Positions 36,570 to 45,632 of a DNA stretch of 62,219 nt are shown in pieces. The notes under the pieces are model-generated. The model did no database searches. It had not been told where the DNA came from and saw only the letters and a program-made list of their open reading frames with translations. Position 1 is the first letter of the stretch. The number at the start of each line of letters is the position of its first letter. The position numbers and the translations under genes were made by a program. The DNA is from Oxalobacteraceae sp. CFBP 13730 (GTDB lineage: Bacteria; Pseudomonadota; Gammaproteobacteria; Burkholderiales; Burkholderiaceae_D): the NCBI GenBank assembly GCA_014841835.1, contig JACYUQ010000005.1:264155-326373 (forward strand). Reading direction: 5' to 3'.

Positions 36570-38630
36570 ATGCCCGCCCCTAAAACCACAACGCCCCCAA
36601 AAACGCTCGAAAGCAAGCTCGCCCGCCTCGGCCTGCGCACCGACATGGACCTGGTGCTGCACCTGCCGCTGCGCTACGAGGACGAGACCCAGATCATCAC
36701 GATCCGGGATGCCTGTATGCGCGGTGGCCAGACCTGGCAGGTGGAAGGCATCGTGACCAAGAACGAGATCTCGTTCAAGCCGCGTCGCCAGTTGCTCGTG
36801 ACGATCGCCGATGCATCGGGCGACCTGCTGCTGCGTTTCATGAACTTCTACGGCAGCCAGGTCAAGCAGATGGCCGAAGGCGTGCGCATCCGCGCGCGGG
36901 GCGAACTCAAACACGGTTTCTTTGGCGCCGAGATGGTCCACCCGGGCTACAAGGTGGTCAACGAAGGCGCGCCCCTGCCCGCCTCGCTCACGCCCGTGTA
37001 CCCGGCCGGTGAAGGCTTGTCGCAGACGGTGCTGCGGCGCGCGATCGCCGACGCGATGAAGCGCATCGACTGGGCCGACACCGTGCCGCCCACGATCCGC
37101 AAGCGCATGGACCTGATGGACTTCGAGCCGGCAGTGAAACTGCTGCACTACCCGCCGGCGGACGTCGACGAGCATGCGCTGATCGAGCGCTCGCACCCGG
37201 CGTGGGACCGTATGAAGTTCGACGAACTGCTGGCGCAGCAGTTGTCGCTGAAACGCGCGCAGCATGCACGCCGCGAAAAAGGCGCGCCGCCATTGCGCGC
37301 GGTGGGCCAGTTGTCCGAAGGCTTCCTGGCCGGCCTGCCGTTCGCGCTGACCGGCGCGCAGCAGCGCGTGGTCGAAGAAATCCGCGCCGATCTGCACGCC
37401 GGCTACCCGATGCAGCGCCTGCTGCAGGGCGACGTCGGCAGCGGCAAGACAGTGGTCTCGGCACTGGCCGCCGCGCAGGCAATCGACAGCGGCTACCAGG
37501 CGGCCCTGATGGCGCCGACCGAGATCCTGGCCGAGCAGCACTTCCGCAAGATCGCGGCCTGGATGGAGCCCCTCGGCGTGAAGGTCGCGTGGCTGACCGG
37601 CAGCCTGAAGAAAAAGGACAAGGCGGCGTCGAACGCGTTGATCGAATCGGGCGAGGCGCACCTGGTGATCGGCACGCACGCGCTGATCCAGGACTCGGTG
37701 CAGTTCGCGAAACTGGGCCTGGTGATCGTCGACGAACAGCACCGCTTCGGCGTCGGCCAGCGCCTCACGCTGCGCAACAAGGGCAGCGACGGCCTGGTAC
37801 CGCACCAGCTGATGATGTCGGCCACGCCGATCCCGCGCACGCTGGCGATGACGTATTACGCCGACCTCGAAGTCTCGGTGATCGACGAACTGCCGCCGGG
37901 ACGCAGCCCGATCGTCACGCGTGCCATCGACCAGAACCGGCGTGACGAAGTCGTCGAACGCGTGTACGCGGCGGCGCTCGAAGGCCGCCAGGTGTACTGG
38001 GTCTGCCCGCTGATCGAGGAATCCGAAGCGCTGCAATTGCAGACCGCCACCGAGACCTACGAAACGCTGGCCGAGTCGCTGCCCGATCTGCAGGTAGGCC
38101 TGGTGCATGGCCGCATGAAGCCGGCCGAGAAGCAGGAAGTGATGGACGCGTTCACGGCGGGCCAGGTGCATGTGCTGGTGGCGACAACCGTCATCGAGGT
38201 GGGCGTGGACGTGCCGAATGCGTCGCTGATGGTGATCGAGCATGCGGAGCGGTTCGGCCTGTCGCAGCTGCACCAGTTGCGCGGCCGCGTGGGGCGGGGC
38301 TCGGCGGCATCGGTGTGCCTGCTGCTGTACCAGTCGCCGCTGGGCCAGGTGGCCAAGCAGCGCCTGTTGACGATGCGCGAGACGACGGACGGTTTCGAGA
38401 TCGCACGGCGCGATCTGGAGATTCGCGGGCCTGGTGAGTTTCTGGGCGCGCGCCAGTCGGGACAGGCGATGCTGCGCTTTGCCGACCTGGAGATCGACCA
38501 GTGGATGGTCGACCGGGCGCGCGACGTGGCGCAGTGGCTGCTGGATGGCGAGACACCCGAAAAGATGGCGGTCGTCGATGCGCACCTGGCGCGCTGGCTG
38601 GGTGGGCGTGAAGAGTTCTTGAAGGTTTAG
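36570..38630 (+). CDS. recG: ATP-dependent DNA helicase RecG
   Basis: 686 aa. An N-terminal OB-fold wedge domain is followed by superfamily 2 motifs: GDVGSGKTVV (Walker A), APTEILAEQH, VDEQHRFGVGQR (DEQH box), SATPIPRTLAM and the C-terminal helicase motif VATTVIEVGVDVPNASLMV. It reverses stalled replication forks and branch-migrates junctions. It is divergent from queA across 118 bp that contains a TACAAT. Its stop codon overlaps the stop of the convergent NYN-domain gene. Confidence 0.96.
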   Translation: MPAPKTTTPPKTLESKLARLGLRTDMDLVLHLPLRYEDETQIITIRDACMRGGQTWQVEGIVTKNEISFKPRRQLLVTIADASGDLLLRFMNFYGSQVKQMAEGVRIRARGELKHGFFGAEMVHPGYKVVNEGAPLPASLTPVYPAGEGLSQTVLRRAIADAMKRIDWADTVPPTIRKRMDLMDFEPAVKLLHYPPADVDEHALIERSHPAWDRMKFDELLAQQLSLKRAQHARREKGAPPLRAVGQLSEGFLAGLPFALTGAQQRVVEEIRADLHAGYPMQRLLQGDVGSGKTVVSALAAAQAIDSGYQAALMAPTEILAEQHFRKIAAWMEPLGVKVAWLTGSLKKKDKAASNALIESGEAHLVIGTHALIQDSVQFAKLGLVIVDEQHRFGVGQRLTLRNKGSDGLVPHQLMMSATPIPRTLAMTYYADLEVSVIDELPPGRSPIVTRAIDQNRRDEVVERVYAAALEGRQVYWVCPLIEESEALQLQTATETYETLAESLPDLQVGLVHGRMKPAEKQEVMDAFTAGQVHVLVATTVIEVGVDVPNASLMVIEHAERFGLSQLHQLRGRVGRGSAASVCLLLYQSPLGQVAKQRLLTMRETTDGFEIARRDLEIRGPGEFLGARQSGQAMLRFADLEIDQWMVDRARDVAQWLLDGETPEKMAVVDAHLARWLGGREEFLKV

Positions 38631-39364
38631 ACGGCGCGCAGAATGGGAGAAGCCGGTTCAGCTTTGGACGCCATGCCGACGCTGCAGTGGCCACCGGCAG
38701 CCTGGTGCAGTCGCAACTGCTCGCAAGCCTCGATCATTGTGCGCAACTTGGTGTGACCGTGCGCTGCTGGCGAAAACCCGGGGCTGGTTTTCCTGAGCTG
38801 GATTCCCAGTTCGCTCAGGTTGACCAGTCCATTTTGGGAGACTTTGGCGACTTTGCGAACCGTCTTGACCAATAAGCTGCGCCAATCAACCACCACGTTT
38901 TCAGCGACCGGCGCCGCTGGCGGTTCGACTTTCGCTGCGATGGGCCCCGCTTCATGAAACCGGTCACACGCATGACGCAAGGCCGCAGGCGTCTTCACTT
39001 CGCCAACGACATGCACGCCAGCCCCGCGCTCCTGAAGCTTGCGGCACAAGCCGACAAAATCCGAGTCACTCGTGACAATCACGAACTGGTTGGCGCGCCC
39101 GTCCAGCAGCATTTCCAGAGCGTCCAGCGCCAGCGCGATATCGGCCGTGTTCTTCCCACCCACATACTGGAATTGCAGGCATGGCGCGAAGCCGTGGCGG
39201 ATCAGCGCTTCCTGCCACTTGTTGGTCAACGAAGCCGCGTTGCCATAACCGCGCCGCAGCACCACACGCCCAAGGCTCGATGCATGCTGCATCGCCTGAT
39301 CGAGCACGGCGCTCTGCGCATTTTCGCAATCGACCAGTACCGCCACATTCCGTTCTGCAGACAT
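38627..39364 (-). CDS. NYN-domain (PIN-like) protein with C-terminal OST-HTH/LOTUS-like domain
   Basis: 245 aa. The N-terminal about 150 residues are a NYN nuclease-like domain with acidic motifs VLVDCENAQ, KNTADIALALDALEML and VIVTSDSDFVGLCRKL, the expected metal-binding Asp set of PIN-like RNases. After a Pro/Ala linker, residues about 170-230 (VDWRSLLVKTVRKVAK; VNLSELGIQLRKTSPGFSP) resemble an OST-HTH/LOTUS RNA-binding domain. An RNA-directed nuclease is inferred; the target is unknown. The gene is tail to tail with recG, sharing 4 bp. Confidence 0.82.
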   Translation of the reverse strand: MSAERNVAVLVDCENAQSAVLDQAMQHASSLGRVVLRRGYGNAASLTNKWQEALIRHGFAPCLQFQYVGGKNTADIALALDALEMLLDGRANQFVIVTSDSDFVGLCRKLQERGAGVHVVGEVKTPAALRHACDRFHEAGPIAAKVEPPAAPVAENVVVDWRSLLVKTVRKVAKVSQNGLVNLSELGIQLRKTSPGFSPAAHGHTKLRTMIEACEQLRLHQAAGGHCSVGMASKAEPASPILRAV

Positions 39365-39573
39365 GAGAATTCCCGCTAGGCAATAGCTTAACTCTAGCAG
39401 GATATTGAGGACGGCCGGACGGCATTTCCCGTCTGGGTGCTGACCGTGTTGTACAAACGCACTGTGACAATCCGTTAGAAATTTGCACCCTGTTTGCGGC
39501 TATCTTGGCTGCTTTGCAACGCCCTGCCCGGGACAGTTGCGCCTCTCCTTTACAATTCAATACGGAACCTGGC

Positions 39574-40333
39574 ATGCCTATCGTCGGACTCGGACTGCAC
39601 TTTCTGATCGCGCTGTTCTTCGCGGTCCATGCGCTGCGCAACGGGCGCCAGATGGTTTGGCTGCTGATCCTGTTCTCGTTCCCGGTCCTTGGCAGCCTGG
39701 CCTACTTCGTGGCCGAGTACCTGCCCGCGTCGCGCCTTCAGCGCCAGGGCCGCATCGCCACCCGCGCGCTGCAGAAAACCATCGATCCGGGGCGCGACGT
39801 GCGCGAAGCGCGGCGCGCGTTCGACCTGACCCCGACGGCGCACAACCAGATGCGCCTGGCCGCCGCGCTGGTGAGTGCGGGCCAGTCCGACGAAGCCGTT
39901 CAACATTACGAAGCCTGCCTGCGCGGGGCCGTTCGCGGGCGATCCGGAAGTGGTGCTGGGCGCTGCGCGCGCCAATGCGGCGCATGGCCAGCCGGCGGCC
40001 GCAATTGCGCTGCTCGCGTCGCTGCAAGATCGGCAGCCAGGCTTTCGCGCCGATGAAGTCGGGCTGGCGCTGGGCCGCGCGTATGCCGCGAACAATCAGC
40101 AGCTCGAGGCCGGCGTGCAGTTCGAGTCAGTGGTGGAACGCTTCGGCAGTATCGATGCGCGCGTCGAACTGGCGCTGTGGGCCATCTCCAACGGCAAGAA
40201 CGATGTGGCGCAGCGCGAGCTGCAGGAGATCGCGCATGCGCGCAAGCACATGGAAAAGTACACGCGGGATCTGCATCGCGAGTTGTTCAGGCGGCTGGAT
40301 GGGGCGATCGCGTCGACGCCACCAGCTGCCTGA
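39574..40333 (+). pseudogene. Frameshifted membrane-anchored TPR-like protein gene
   Basis: Two reading frames together make one protein. Frame one from ATG 39574 gives two membrane helices (LHFLIALFFAVHAL; WLLILFSFPVLGSLAYFVAE), a PLDc_N-like start, then TPR-like helices ending HYEACLRG. The following frame continues PFAGDPEVVLGAARANAAHG and further repeat-like helices to 40333. The switch falls in GGGG at 39925-39928: removing one G restores a single protein of about 252 aa. This could be a sequencing error, a recent inactivating mutation, or recoding. Complete relatives probably bind partner proteins at the membrane; function unknown. Confidence 0.75.
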
Positions 40334-40347
40334 CTCGGAACATACCT

Positions 40348-40743
40348 TTATTGGGTACGATCCTGCCCATGTTGGGTTGCGCCGTGCCATCCATCGACCA
40401 ACGCGAGAACACGAGCATCGGCCACCTCTGGCCGGGCACGTAACCACTGCGCGACGGCCTCACGATCGTCTTCGCTCGGTGAGCCGCGTTCCAACGTCGT
40501 GATGACGCCAGATGTTGCGGTCAGAGGGAAGCGCCCGCCGAAACCGCCACCGATCATCCCGCGCTCCTCGATAAAACCGAACAAGTCATCAATGAGGGCG
40601 CTGTGCGCATCTTCATCGACCGACTCGCGGAACGTCAGTTCGACATCGAAGACATACTCCGTAAATTCGCCAACGCGCAGCTTCTTGCGTTGACGTTGAT
40701 TGAGGCGCCGTACACGGGCGGTCGAGCGGGCATCGCGTTTCAT
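40348..40743 (-). CDS. yggL: YggL family (DUF469) 50S ribosome-associated protein
   Basis: 131 aa, slightly longer than the about 108-aa E. coli protein through a C-terminal tail. It starts with the basic RRLNQRQRKKLRVGEF segment, then EYVFDVELTFRES and GFGGRFP, the YggL pattern. Family members bind 50S subunits; exact role is unclear. AAGGA lies 4 nt before the ATG. Convergent with the frameshifted TPR gene, 14 bp apart. Confidence 0.8.
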   Translation of the reverse strand: MKRDARSTARVRRLNQRQRKKLRVGEFTEYVFDVELTFRESVDEDAHSALIDDLFGFIEERGMIGGGFGGRFPLTATSGVITTLERGSPSEDDREAVAQWLRARPEVADARVLALVDGWHGATQHGQDRTQ

Positions 40744-40800
40744 GGTGTCCTTGTTGTTGTCGGTGTTATCCGAACCGCCGGTGACGGTTCGATCGTGTTA

Positions 40801-41157
40801 TCAGCATGTGAACGTGAGCCGGTTCCCGAACGGATCCTTGATGCTCAATTCACGTGCGCCCCATGGCGTATCCTCGATCTCCGGCCTTGCGTAGCCATAT
40901 TGTCTGGCCGTCAGCTCGGCATGCAGCGCATCGATATCGTCAACGGCGATCCGCAACGCGGCACCAGGACAGCAATCGCCATGATGTTCGCTCAGGTGCA
41001 GCACGCACCCGTCACGCGCGATCTGCAGGTACAGCGGCAGGTCGGGCGCGAAGCGGTGTTCCCAGTCGACCCTGAAACCGAGGTAGTCGACGTAGAACTG
41101 CCTGGCCTTCGCTTCGTCGAAGATACGCAGGATCGGCGTGACGGCGCCAAGCATCAT
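40801..41157 (-). CDS. VOC (glyoxalase/bleomycin-resistance-like) superfamily protein
   Basis: 118 aa with two beta-alpha-beta-beta-beta modules. FYVDYLGFRVDWEHRF, LHLSEHHGDCCPG and WGARELSIKDPFGNRLTF resemble the bleomycin-binding protein group of the VOC superfamily. Such small proteins bind drugs or act as lyases/isomerases; function here is not determined. Its ATG overlaps the stop of the upstream oxidoreductase gene (ATGA), indicating coupled translation. Confidence 0.82.
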   Translation of the reverse strand: MMLGAVTPILRIFDEAKARQFYVDYLGFRVDWEHRFAPDLPLYLQIARDGCVLHLSEHHGDCCPGAALRIAVDDIDALHAELTARQYGYARPEIEDTPWGARELSIKDPFGNRLTFTC

Positions 41158-42155
41158 GCTGGCGCACGTACCCGGTCCGCCTCATAACGCAACCCGATCT
41201 GGCGCCGGATTTCGTCCATCACGCCCATCAGCGCCAGCGTTTCGCGCTGCGTCATGACCGGGCTTTCCAGCAAACCGGCTTGCCAGCAGCGCTGCGCCTC
41301 GATGGCCTCGTGCACGTAGCCGTTGCCGAGATACGGCGTGTCGATCGTGCGCGAGGTGCCGTCGTCGAGCGTGACCGTGACCGATGTCGCGCAGTGGAAG
41401 CGCGTGTTCATGCGCACGTGGCCACGCTCGCCCGCCACCGTCAGTTCGGCCGGCGTGCGCGCCAGCAGCGAGCAGCTGCAGACCGACATGCCGCCGCCTT
41501 CGTGCTTGAGCGTGAAGCCCGTTTGCACGTCGACGCCGGTCGGGCCCATCTCGGCCTGCGCGCGGATTTCCGATACCGGACCAAGCAGGCCGGCGGCGAT
41601 CGACAACGGATAGATCCCCAGGTCGAGCAGCGCGCCGCCGCCCAGTTCGGGATTGAAGACGCGGTGTTCGGGGCCGAACGTGGCGGCGAACCCGAAGTCG
41701 GCCACCACCTGGCGCGGCGTGCCGATTTCGCCGGAGGCCAGGATGCGCTGGACTTCCTGGTAGGCCGGCAGGTAGCGCGTCCACATCGCCTCCATCAGGA
41801 ACAGGCGCTTCGTGCGCGCCAGCGTGACGACCTGCTCCGCTTCGCGCAGGTTCATCGTGAACGGCTTTTCGCACAGGACGCCCTTGCCGGCGCGCAGGGC
41901 CATCAACGCATTCTCGACGTGTTGCGGGTGCGGCGTGCCGATGTAGACCAGGTCGATGTCGGGGTTCGCGGCCAGGGCCGCGTATGAGCCGTAACTGGCC
42001 AGGGCGCCGAATTCGCGGCCGAACGCATCGGCCGTTTCCTGGCTGCGTGACGCCACGCCTGCCAGCACCGCGCCCGGCACATCCTTGAGTGCAGTGGCAA
42101 AGGCATGGGCAATCTTGCCCGTGCCGAGGATTCCCCAACGTACTGCTTCAGCCAT
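41154..42155 (-). CDS. Gfo/Idh/MocA family oxidoreductase
   Basis: 333 aa. N-terminal Rossmann fold (WGILGTGKIAHAFATAL), the nicotinamide-site motif CEKPFTMN and the downstream RYLPAYQEV of the dihydrodiol dehydrogenase-like branch. It reduces or oxidises a sugar or cyclic alcohol with NAD(P); substrate unknown. The ATG at 42155 is preferred to one two codons upstream because AAGGAGA lies 6 nt before it. Part of a minus-strand run from pyrC to the VOC gene. Confidence 0.87.
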   Translation of the reverse strand: MAEAVRWGILGTGKIAHAFATALKDVPGAVLAGVASRSQETADAFGREFGALASYGSYAALAANPDIDLVYIGTPHPQHVENALMALRAGKGVLCEKPFTMNLREAEQVVTLARTKRLFLMEAMWTRYLPAYQEVQRILASGEIGTPRQVVADFGFAATFGPEHRVFNPELGGGALLDLGIYPLSIAAGLLGPVSEIRAQAEMGPTGVDVQTGFTLKHEGGGMSVCSCSLLARTPAELTVAGERGHVRMNTRFHCATSVTVTLDDGTSRTIDTPYLGNGYVHEAIEAQRCWQAGLLESPVMTQRETLALMGVMDEIRRQIGLRYEADRVRAPA

Positions 42156-42170
42156 GCACATTCTCCTTGG

Positions 42171-42974
42171 TTAGTTCGTCCGGCGAGGACGGAACACGGT
42201 GGTATCACGATAAAAATCGGCGCTCTGCCCGGGCCACCAGCCCGGTATGCCCAGCACCTGCAGCGGTGTGAAGCCGGCTGTGGCCCCGTTGCTCGCCAGG
42301 CCTTCGCCGGCCAGTGCAGCAGCCACCTCGCGGTCGATCCAGGCACGGCGCGCAGCCGGCGCGAGCGCGAAGTAAGCGTCATCCACGAACACGACGCGCG
42401 TGTGCGCAGTGATCGCCTTGCGCGGCGTGACCAGCTTTTCCATCAGCGCGTGGCCGAACAGCCAGACCTCGGCGTCGCGGCCGAACATCGCGCGCTGATC
42501 GTATAGCGCTTCGAGCCAGCGATGTGCACGCAGGTCGTCGACTAGCGCGCGTCCGGCTTGCGTGCCCCGCACCACCAGCAGCGCCGCGTTCTCGTCGAAG
42601 ATCGTGGCGGCGTCGCGCGCCGGTCCACGCGACTTGCCCACGCCGGCCTGTGCGATCTGCGCCGCCTGCAGCGTGTTCAGGGCGCGCTTGATGAGTGGGA
42701 ACGTCAGCCACACCAGCGCATTGAAAAAGTCGTGCAGATTGTCGCGCGTGGGCACCTGCCCTGTCGCGCCGATGAATGCCTCGTACGCCATGCCGTCGGG
42801 CAGGCTCGCTTGCGGCACGAAGCGCAAAGGCTGGCCGGCGCCGTTGCGCAAACCGAGCGCGCAGGCGGCCGCATTGAAGGCGTCGATGAAGCCGTCGGGC
42901 GGCGGCGCGGCGCGCTCGAAGGCCGGGCGCACCGTGTCGTACCACGGCTGCGCCCAGTCGATCGGCGGCAGCAT
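42171..42974 (-). CDS. DUF3025 domain-containing protein
   Basis: 267 aa. DWAQPWYDTVRP, then TRDNLHDFFNALVWLTFPLI, then WLFGHALMEKLVTPRK and the C-terminal GIPGWWPGQSADFYRDTTVF are the conserved blocks of DUF3025, a proteobacterial family of unknown function. It starts 5 bp after pyrC and is 15 bp from the next gene, so it is co-transcribed. No catalytic motif can be named. Confidence 0.85.
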   Translation of the reverse strand: MLPPIDWAQPWYDTVRPAFERAAPPPDGFIDAFNAAACALGLRNGAGQPLRFVPQASLPDGMAYEAFIGATGQVPTRDNLHDFFNALVWLTFPLIKRALNTLQAAQIAQAGVGKSRGPARDAATIFDENAALLVVRGTQAGRALVDDLRAHRWLEALYDQRAMFGRDAEVWLFGHALMEKLVTPRKAITAHTRVVFVDDAYFALAPAARRAWIDREVAAALAGEGLASNGATAGFTPLQVLGIPGWWPGQSADFYRDTTVFRPRRTN

Positions 42975-42979
42975 CGGTG

Positions 42980-44029
42980 TTACAGCATCTTCCAGTTGAT
43001 GGTCTCGCCCGCATTGAGCGGCACCAGCTGGTGCTCGGCCATCGGCACCGAGTCAGGTAGCGTCCAGGCTTCGCGTTTGAGCGTGATCGTGCCCTCGTTG
43101 CGCGGCAGGTTGTAGAACGCCGGACCGTTGAAGCTGGCGAACGCCTCCAGCTGGTCAAGCGCGCCGGCCTGGGCGAAGGCTTCGGTATACATCTCCATCG
43201 CGTGCAGCGCCGTGTAGCAGCCCGCGCAGCCGCAGGCGGCGTATTTGGTGTGCACCGCGTGCGGGGCCGAGTCGGTACCCAGGAAGAAGCGCTCGTCGCC
43301 GCTGGTGGCGGCGGTGACCAGCGCCAGGCGGTGTTCTTCGCGCTTGAGCACCGGCAGGCAGTAGAAGTCCGGGCGGATGCCGCCCTTGAACAGCTCATTG
43401 CGGTTGTACAGCAGGTGGTGCGCGGTGATGGTGGCGGCGATCGGGCCTTCGGCTTCAGCCACGTACTGGGCCGCATCCTTCGTGGTGATGTGCTCGAACA
43501 CGACCGGCAGGGCCGGCATGTCGCGGCGCAGCGGGCGCATGACGCGCTCGATGAACACGGCTTCGCGGTCGAACAGGTCGATGTCGCTATTGGTGACTTC
43601 GCCGTGCACCAGCAGCGGCATGCCGATTTCCTGCATCACTTCGAGCGTCTTGTAGCACTTGGTCAGGTCGGTCACGCCGGCGTCGGAATTGGTCGTGGCG
43701 CCGGCCGGGTACAGCTTGACGGCGTGGATGAAGCCCGTGTCCTGCGCGCGGCGGATCTCGTCCGGATTGGTGTTGTCGGTCAGGTACAGCGTCATCAGCG
43801 GCTCGAACTGCACGCCCTCGGGCAGCGCGGCCAGGATCCGCGCGCGGTAGTCCAGCGCCATGGCCGTGGTGGTGACGGGCGGGCGCAGGTTCGGCATCAC
43901 GATCGCGCGTGCGAACTGGCGCGCGCTGTGCGGCAGCACGCTGGCCATGGCCGCGCCGTCGCGCAGGTGCAGGTGCCAGTCGTCGGGACGGGTGATGGTG
44001 ATGGTGTCGGGGATTTCGATGGTGGACAT
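42980..44029 (-). CDS. pyrC: Dihydroorotase PyrC
   Basis: 349 aa, type II dihydroorotase length. HLHLRDG (H19, H21) and K105 in HAVKLYPAG (the carboxylated Lys), plus LLVHGEV, VFEHITT and GTDSAPH provide the two-zinc site. It interconverts carbamoyl aspartate and dihydroorotate in pyrimidine synthesis. The ATG at 44029 follows CGAGAG and gives the usual N-terminus; 19 codons further upstream are open but atypical. First gene of the run through DUF3025 and the oxidoreductase to the VOC gene. Confidence 0.95.
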   Translation of the reverse strand: MSTIEIPDTITITRPDDWHLHLRDGAAMASVLPHSARQFARAIVMPNLRPPVTTTAMALDYRARILAALPEGVQFEPLMTLYLTDNTNPDEIRRAQDTGFIHAVKLYPAGATTNSDAGVTDLTKCYKTLEVMQEIGMPLLVHGEVTNSDIDLFDREAVFIERVMRPLRRDMPALPVVFEHITTKDAAQYVAEAEGPIAATITAHHLLYNRNELFKGGIRPDFYCLPVLKREEHRLALVTAATSGDERFFLGTDSAPHAVHTKYAACGCAGCYTALHAMEMYTEAFAQAGALDQLEAFASFNGPAFYNLPRNEGTITLKREAWTLPDSVPMAEHQLVPLNAGETINWKML

Positions 44030-44122
44030 GGCAGCTCTCGGAAAACGGATGGCGTATTTTACCTGTGCCGGGGCGCCGTGGATCACCGCGCAACGCGGGC
44101 AAGGACGCGCGCGACGGCATGC

Positions 44123-44151
44123 TTGACAGCACCAACAGCGGCTAGGATACT
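44123..44151 (+). promoter_or_regulatory. Sigma-70 promoter of the symporter gene
   Basis: TTGACA (perfect -35), 17-bp spacer, GATACT. It predicts a leader of about 125 nt before the ATG at 44282, in which no clear riboswitch fold was recognised. Confidence 0.65.
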
Positions 44152-44281
44152 GCGGAACTTGCCATAATCTTCAGAATCAACTGGTCTTTCGGTCCTCGAC
44201 AGCCAGCCACTGCCCGAACAATTCACCAGCGACAGCGCCGTTGCCGCGGGTGTCGCACAGGTCCCAAAGACAGGAAGCTTT

Positions 44282-45550
44282 ATGAACAATCGAAACCGCC
44301 TGACCACTTTTATTCTGATCGCGCTGGTGATCGGTATTCTGGTCGGCTATCTGGTCAACACCAACACGGACACCGCCGGCGCGCAAAGCTTCGCCGACAC
44401 GATGTCGTTGATCACGACGCTGTTCCTTCGCCTGATCAAGATGATCATCGCGCCGCTGGTGTTTGCCACCCTGGTGGTCGGCATCGCCAAGATGGGCGAC
44501 GCCAAGGAAGTCGGCCGCATCGGCGTCAAGGCGCTGGGCTGGTTCTTCATCGCCTCGCTCATCTCGCTGTCGCTGGGCCTGATCCTGGTGAACCTGTTCC
44601 GTCCCGGTGACGCACTGTTCGCCGCCGGCATGATGCCGCCAGTGGACGCCACTTCGGGCATTACCACCAGCGGCCTGACGATGAAGGACTTCATCACCCA
44701 CCTGGTGCCAACCTCGATCGTCGACGGCATGGCCCGTAACGAGATCCTGCAGATCGTCGTGTTCTCGGTGTTCTTCGGCACCGCTGCCGCTGCCGTCGGC
44801 GCGCGCGCCACGCCGATGATCGATGCCATCGACGGCGTCGCCCACGTCATGCTCAAGCTGACCGGCTACGTGATGAACTTCGCACCGATCGCGGTGCTGG
44901 CAGCCGTTTCGGGCATCATCGCCAAGAGCGGCCTGGGCGTGCTGTCGACCTACGGCGTCTTCATGGCCCAGTTCTACTTCGGCATCGCGCTCCTGTGGGT
45001 GGTCTTGATCGGCATCGGCATGATCTTCGTCGGCCCGCGCATCCTGCGCCTGATCGCCGAACTGCGCGGCCCGACCCTGCTGGCCTTCTCGACCGCATCG
45101 TCCGAAGCGGCGTTCCCGAAAACCCTGGAAGGCCTGGAGCGTTTCGGCGTCAAGAACCGCCTGGCGTCGTTCGTGCTGCCGATCGGTTACTCGTTCAACC
45201 TCGATGGCTCGATGATGTACTGCACCTTCGCCGCCGTCTTCATCGCCCAGGCCTACGGCATCGAGCTGTCGATGAGCACCCAGATCACGATGATGCTGGT
45301 GCTGATGCTGACCTCCAAGGGCATGGCCGGCGTACCGCGCGCATCGCTGGTCGTGATCGCCGCCACGCTGAACCAGTTCGACATCCCCGAAGCGGGCCTC
45401 CTGCTGCTGCTGGCGATCGACCACTTCCTGGACATGGCACGCTCGGCCACCAACGTCATCGGCAACGGCATCGCCACTGCCGTCGTGGCCAAGTGGGAGG
45501 GCGAGCTCGGGGAGCCGAACGCCGAACCTGCCGTTTCACCGCTGCGCTAG
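44282..45550 (+). CDS. Dicarboxylate/amino acid:cation symporter (DAACS family)
   Basis: 422 aa with eight helices and two re-entrant hairpins. Signature motifs are FSTASSEAAFP (HP1), the GYSFNLDGS helix, SKGMAGVPRASLVV (HP2) and the substrate-binding ARSATNVIGNG. Members (GltP, DctA, GltPh) import aspartate, glutamate or C4-dicarboxylates with H+ or Na+. Downstream asparaginase and amidohydrolase genes make aspartate or glutamate a likely substrate; this is inference. AGGAAG precedes the ATG, and a strong terminator follows. Confidence 0.93.
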   Translation: MNNRNRLTTFILIALVIGILVGYLVNTNTDTAGAQSFADTMSLITTLFLRLIKMIIAPLVFATLVVGIAKMGDAKEVGRIGVKALGWFFIASLISLSLGLILVNLFRPGDALFAAGMMPPVDATSGITTSGLTMKDFITHLVPTSIVDGMARNEILQIVVFSVFFGTAAAAVGARATPMIDAIDGVAHVMLKLTGYVMNFAPIAVLAAVSGIIAKSGLGVLSTYGVFMAQFYFGIALLWVVLIGIGMIFVGPRILRLIAELRGPTLLAFSTASSEAAFPKTLEGLERFGVKNRLASFVLPIGYSFNLDGSMMYCTFAAVFIAQAYGIELSMSTQITMMLVLMLTSKGMAGVPRASLVVIAATLNQFDIPEAGLLLLLAIDHFLDMARSATNVIGNGIATAVVAKWEGELGEPNAEPAVSPLR

Positions 45551-45576
45551 GCGCGGCGGGCAGTGCCTGACACCGG

Positions 45577-45608
45577 AAGGCCTTCCAGCGATGGAGGGCC
45601 TTTTTTTT
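45577..45608 (+). terminator. Intrinsic terminator after symporter gene
   Basis: AAGGCCTTCCA / TGGAGGGCCTT stem (11 bp with one G-U pair), 4-nt loop, T8. Confidence 0.9.
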
Positions 45609-45632
45609 CATGAAAATAACGAGGGACGAACG

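Noticed and set aside
36540..38585. Long minus-strand open frame opposite recG
   Set aside because: RecG motifs are all on the plus strand; the opposite frame is Arg/His/Gln-rich and has no motif.
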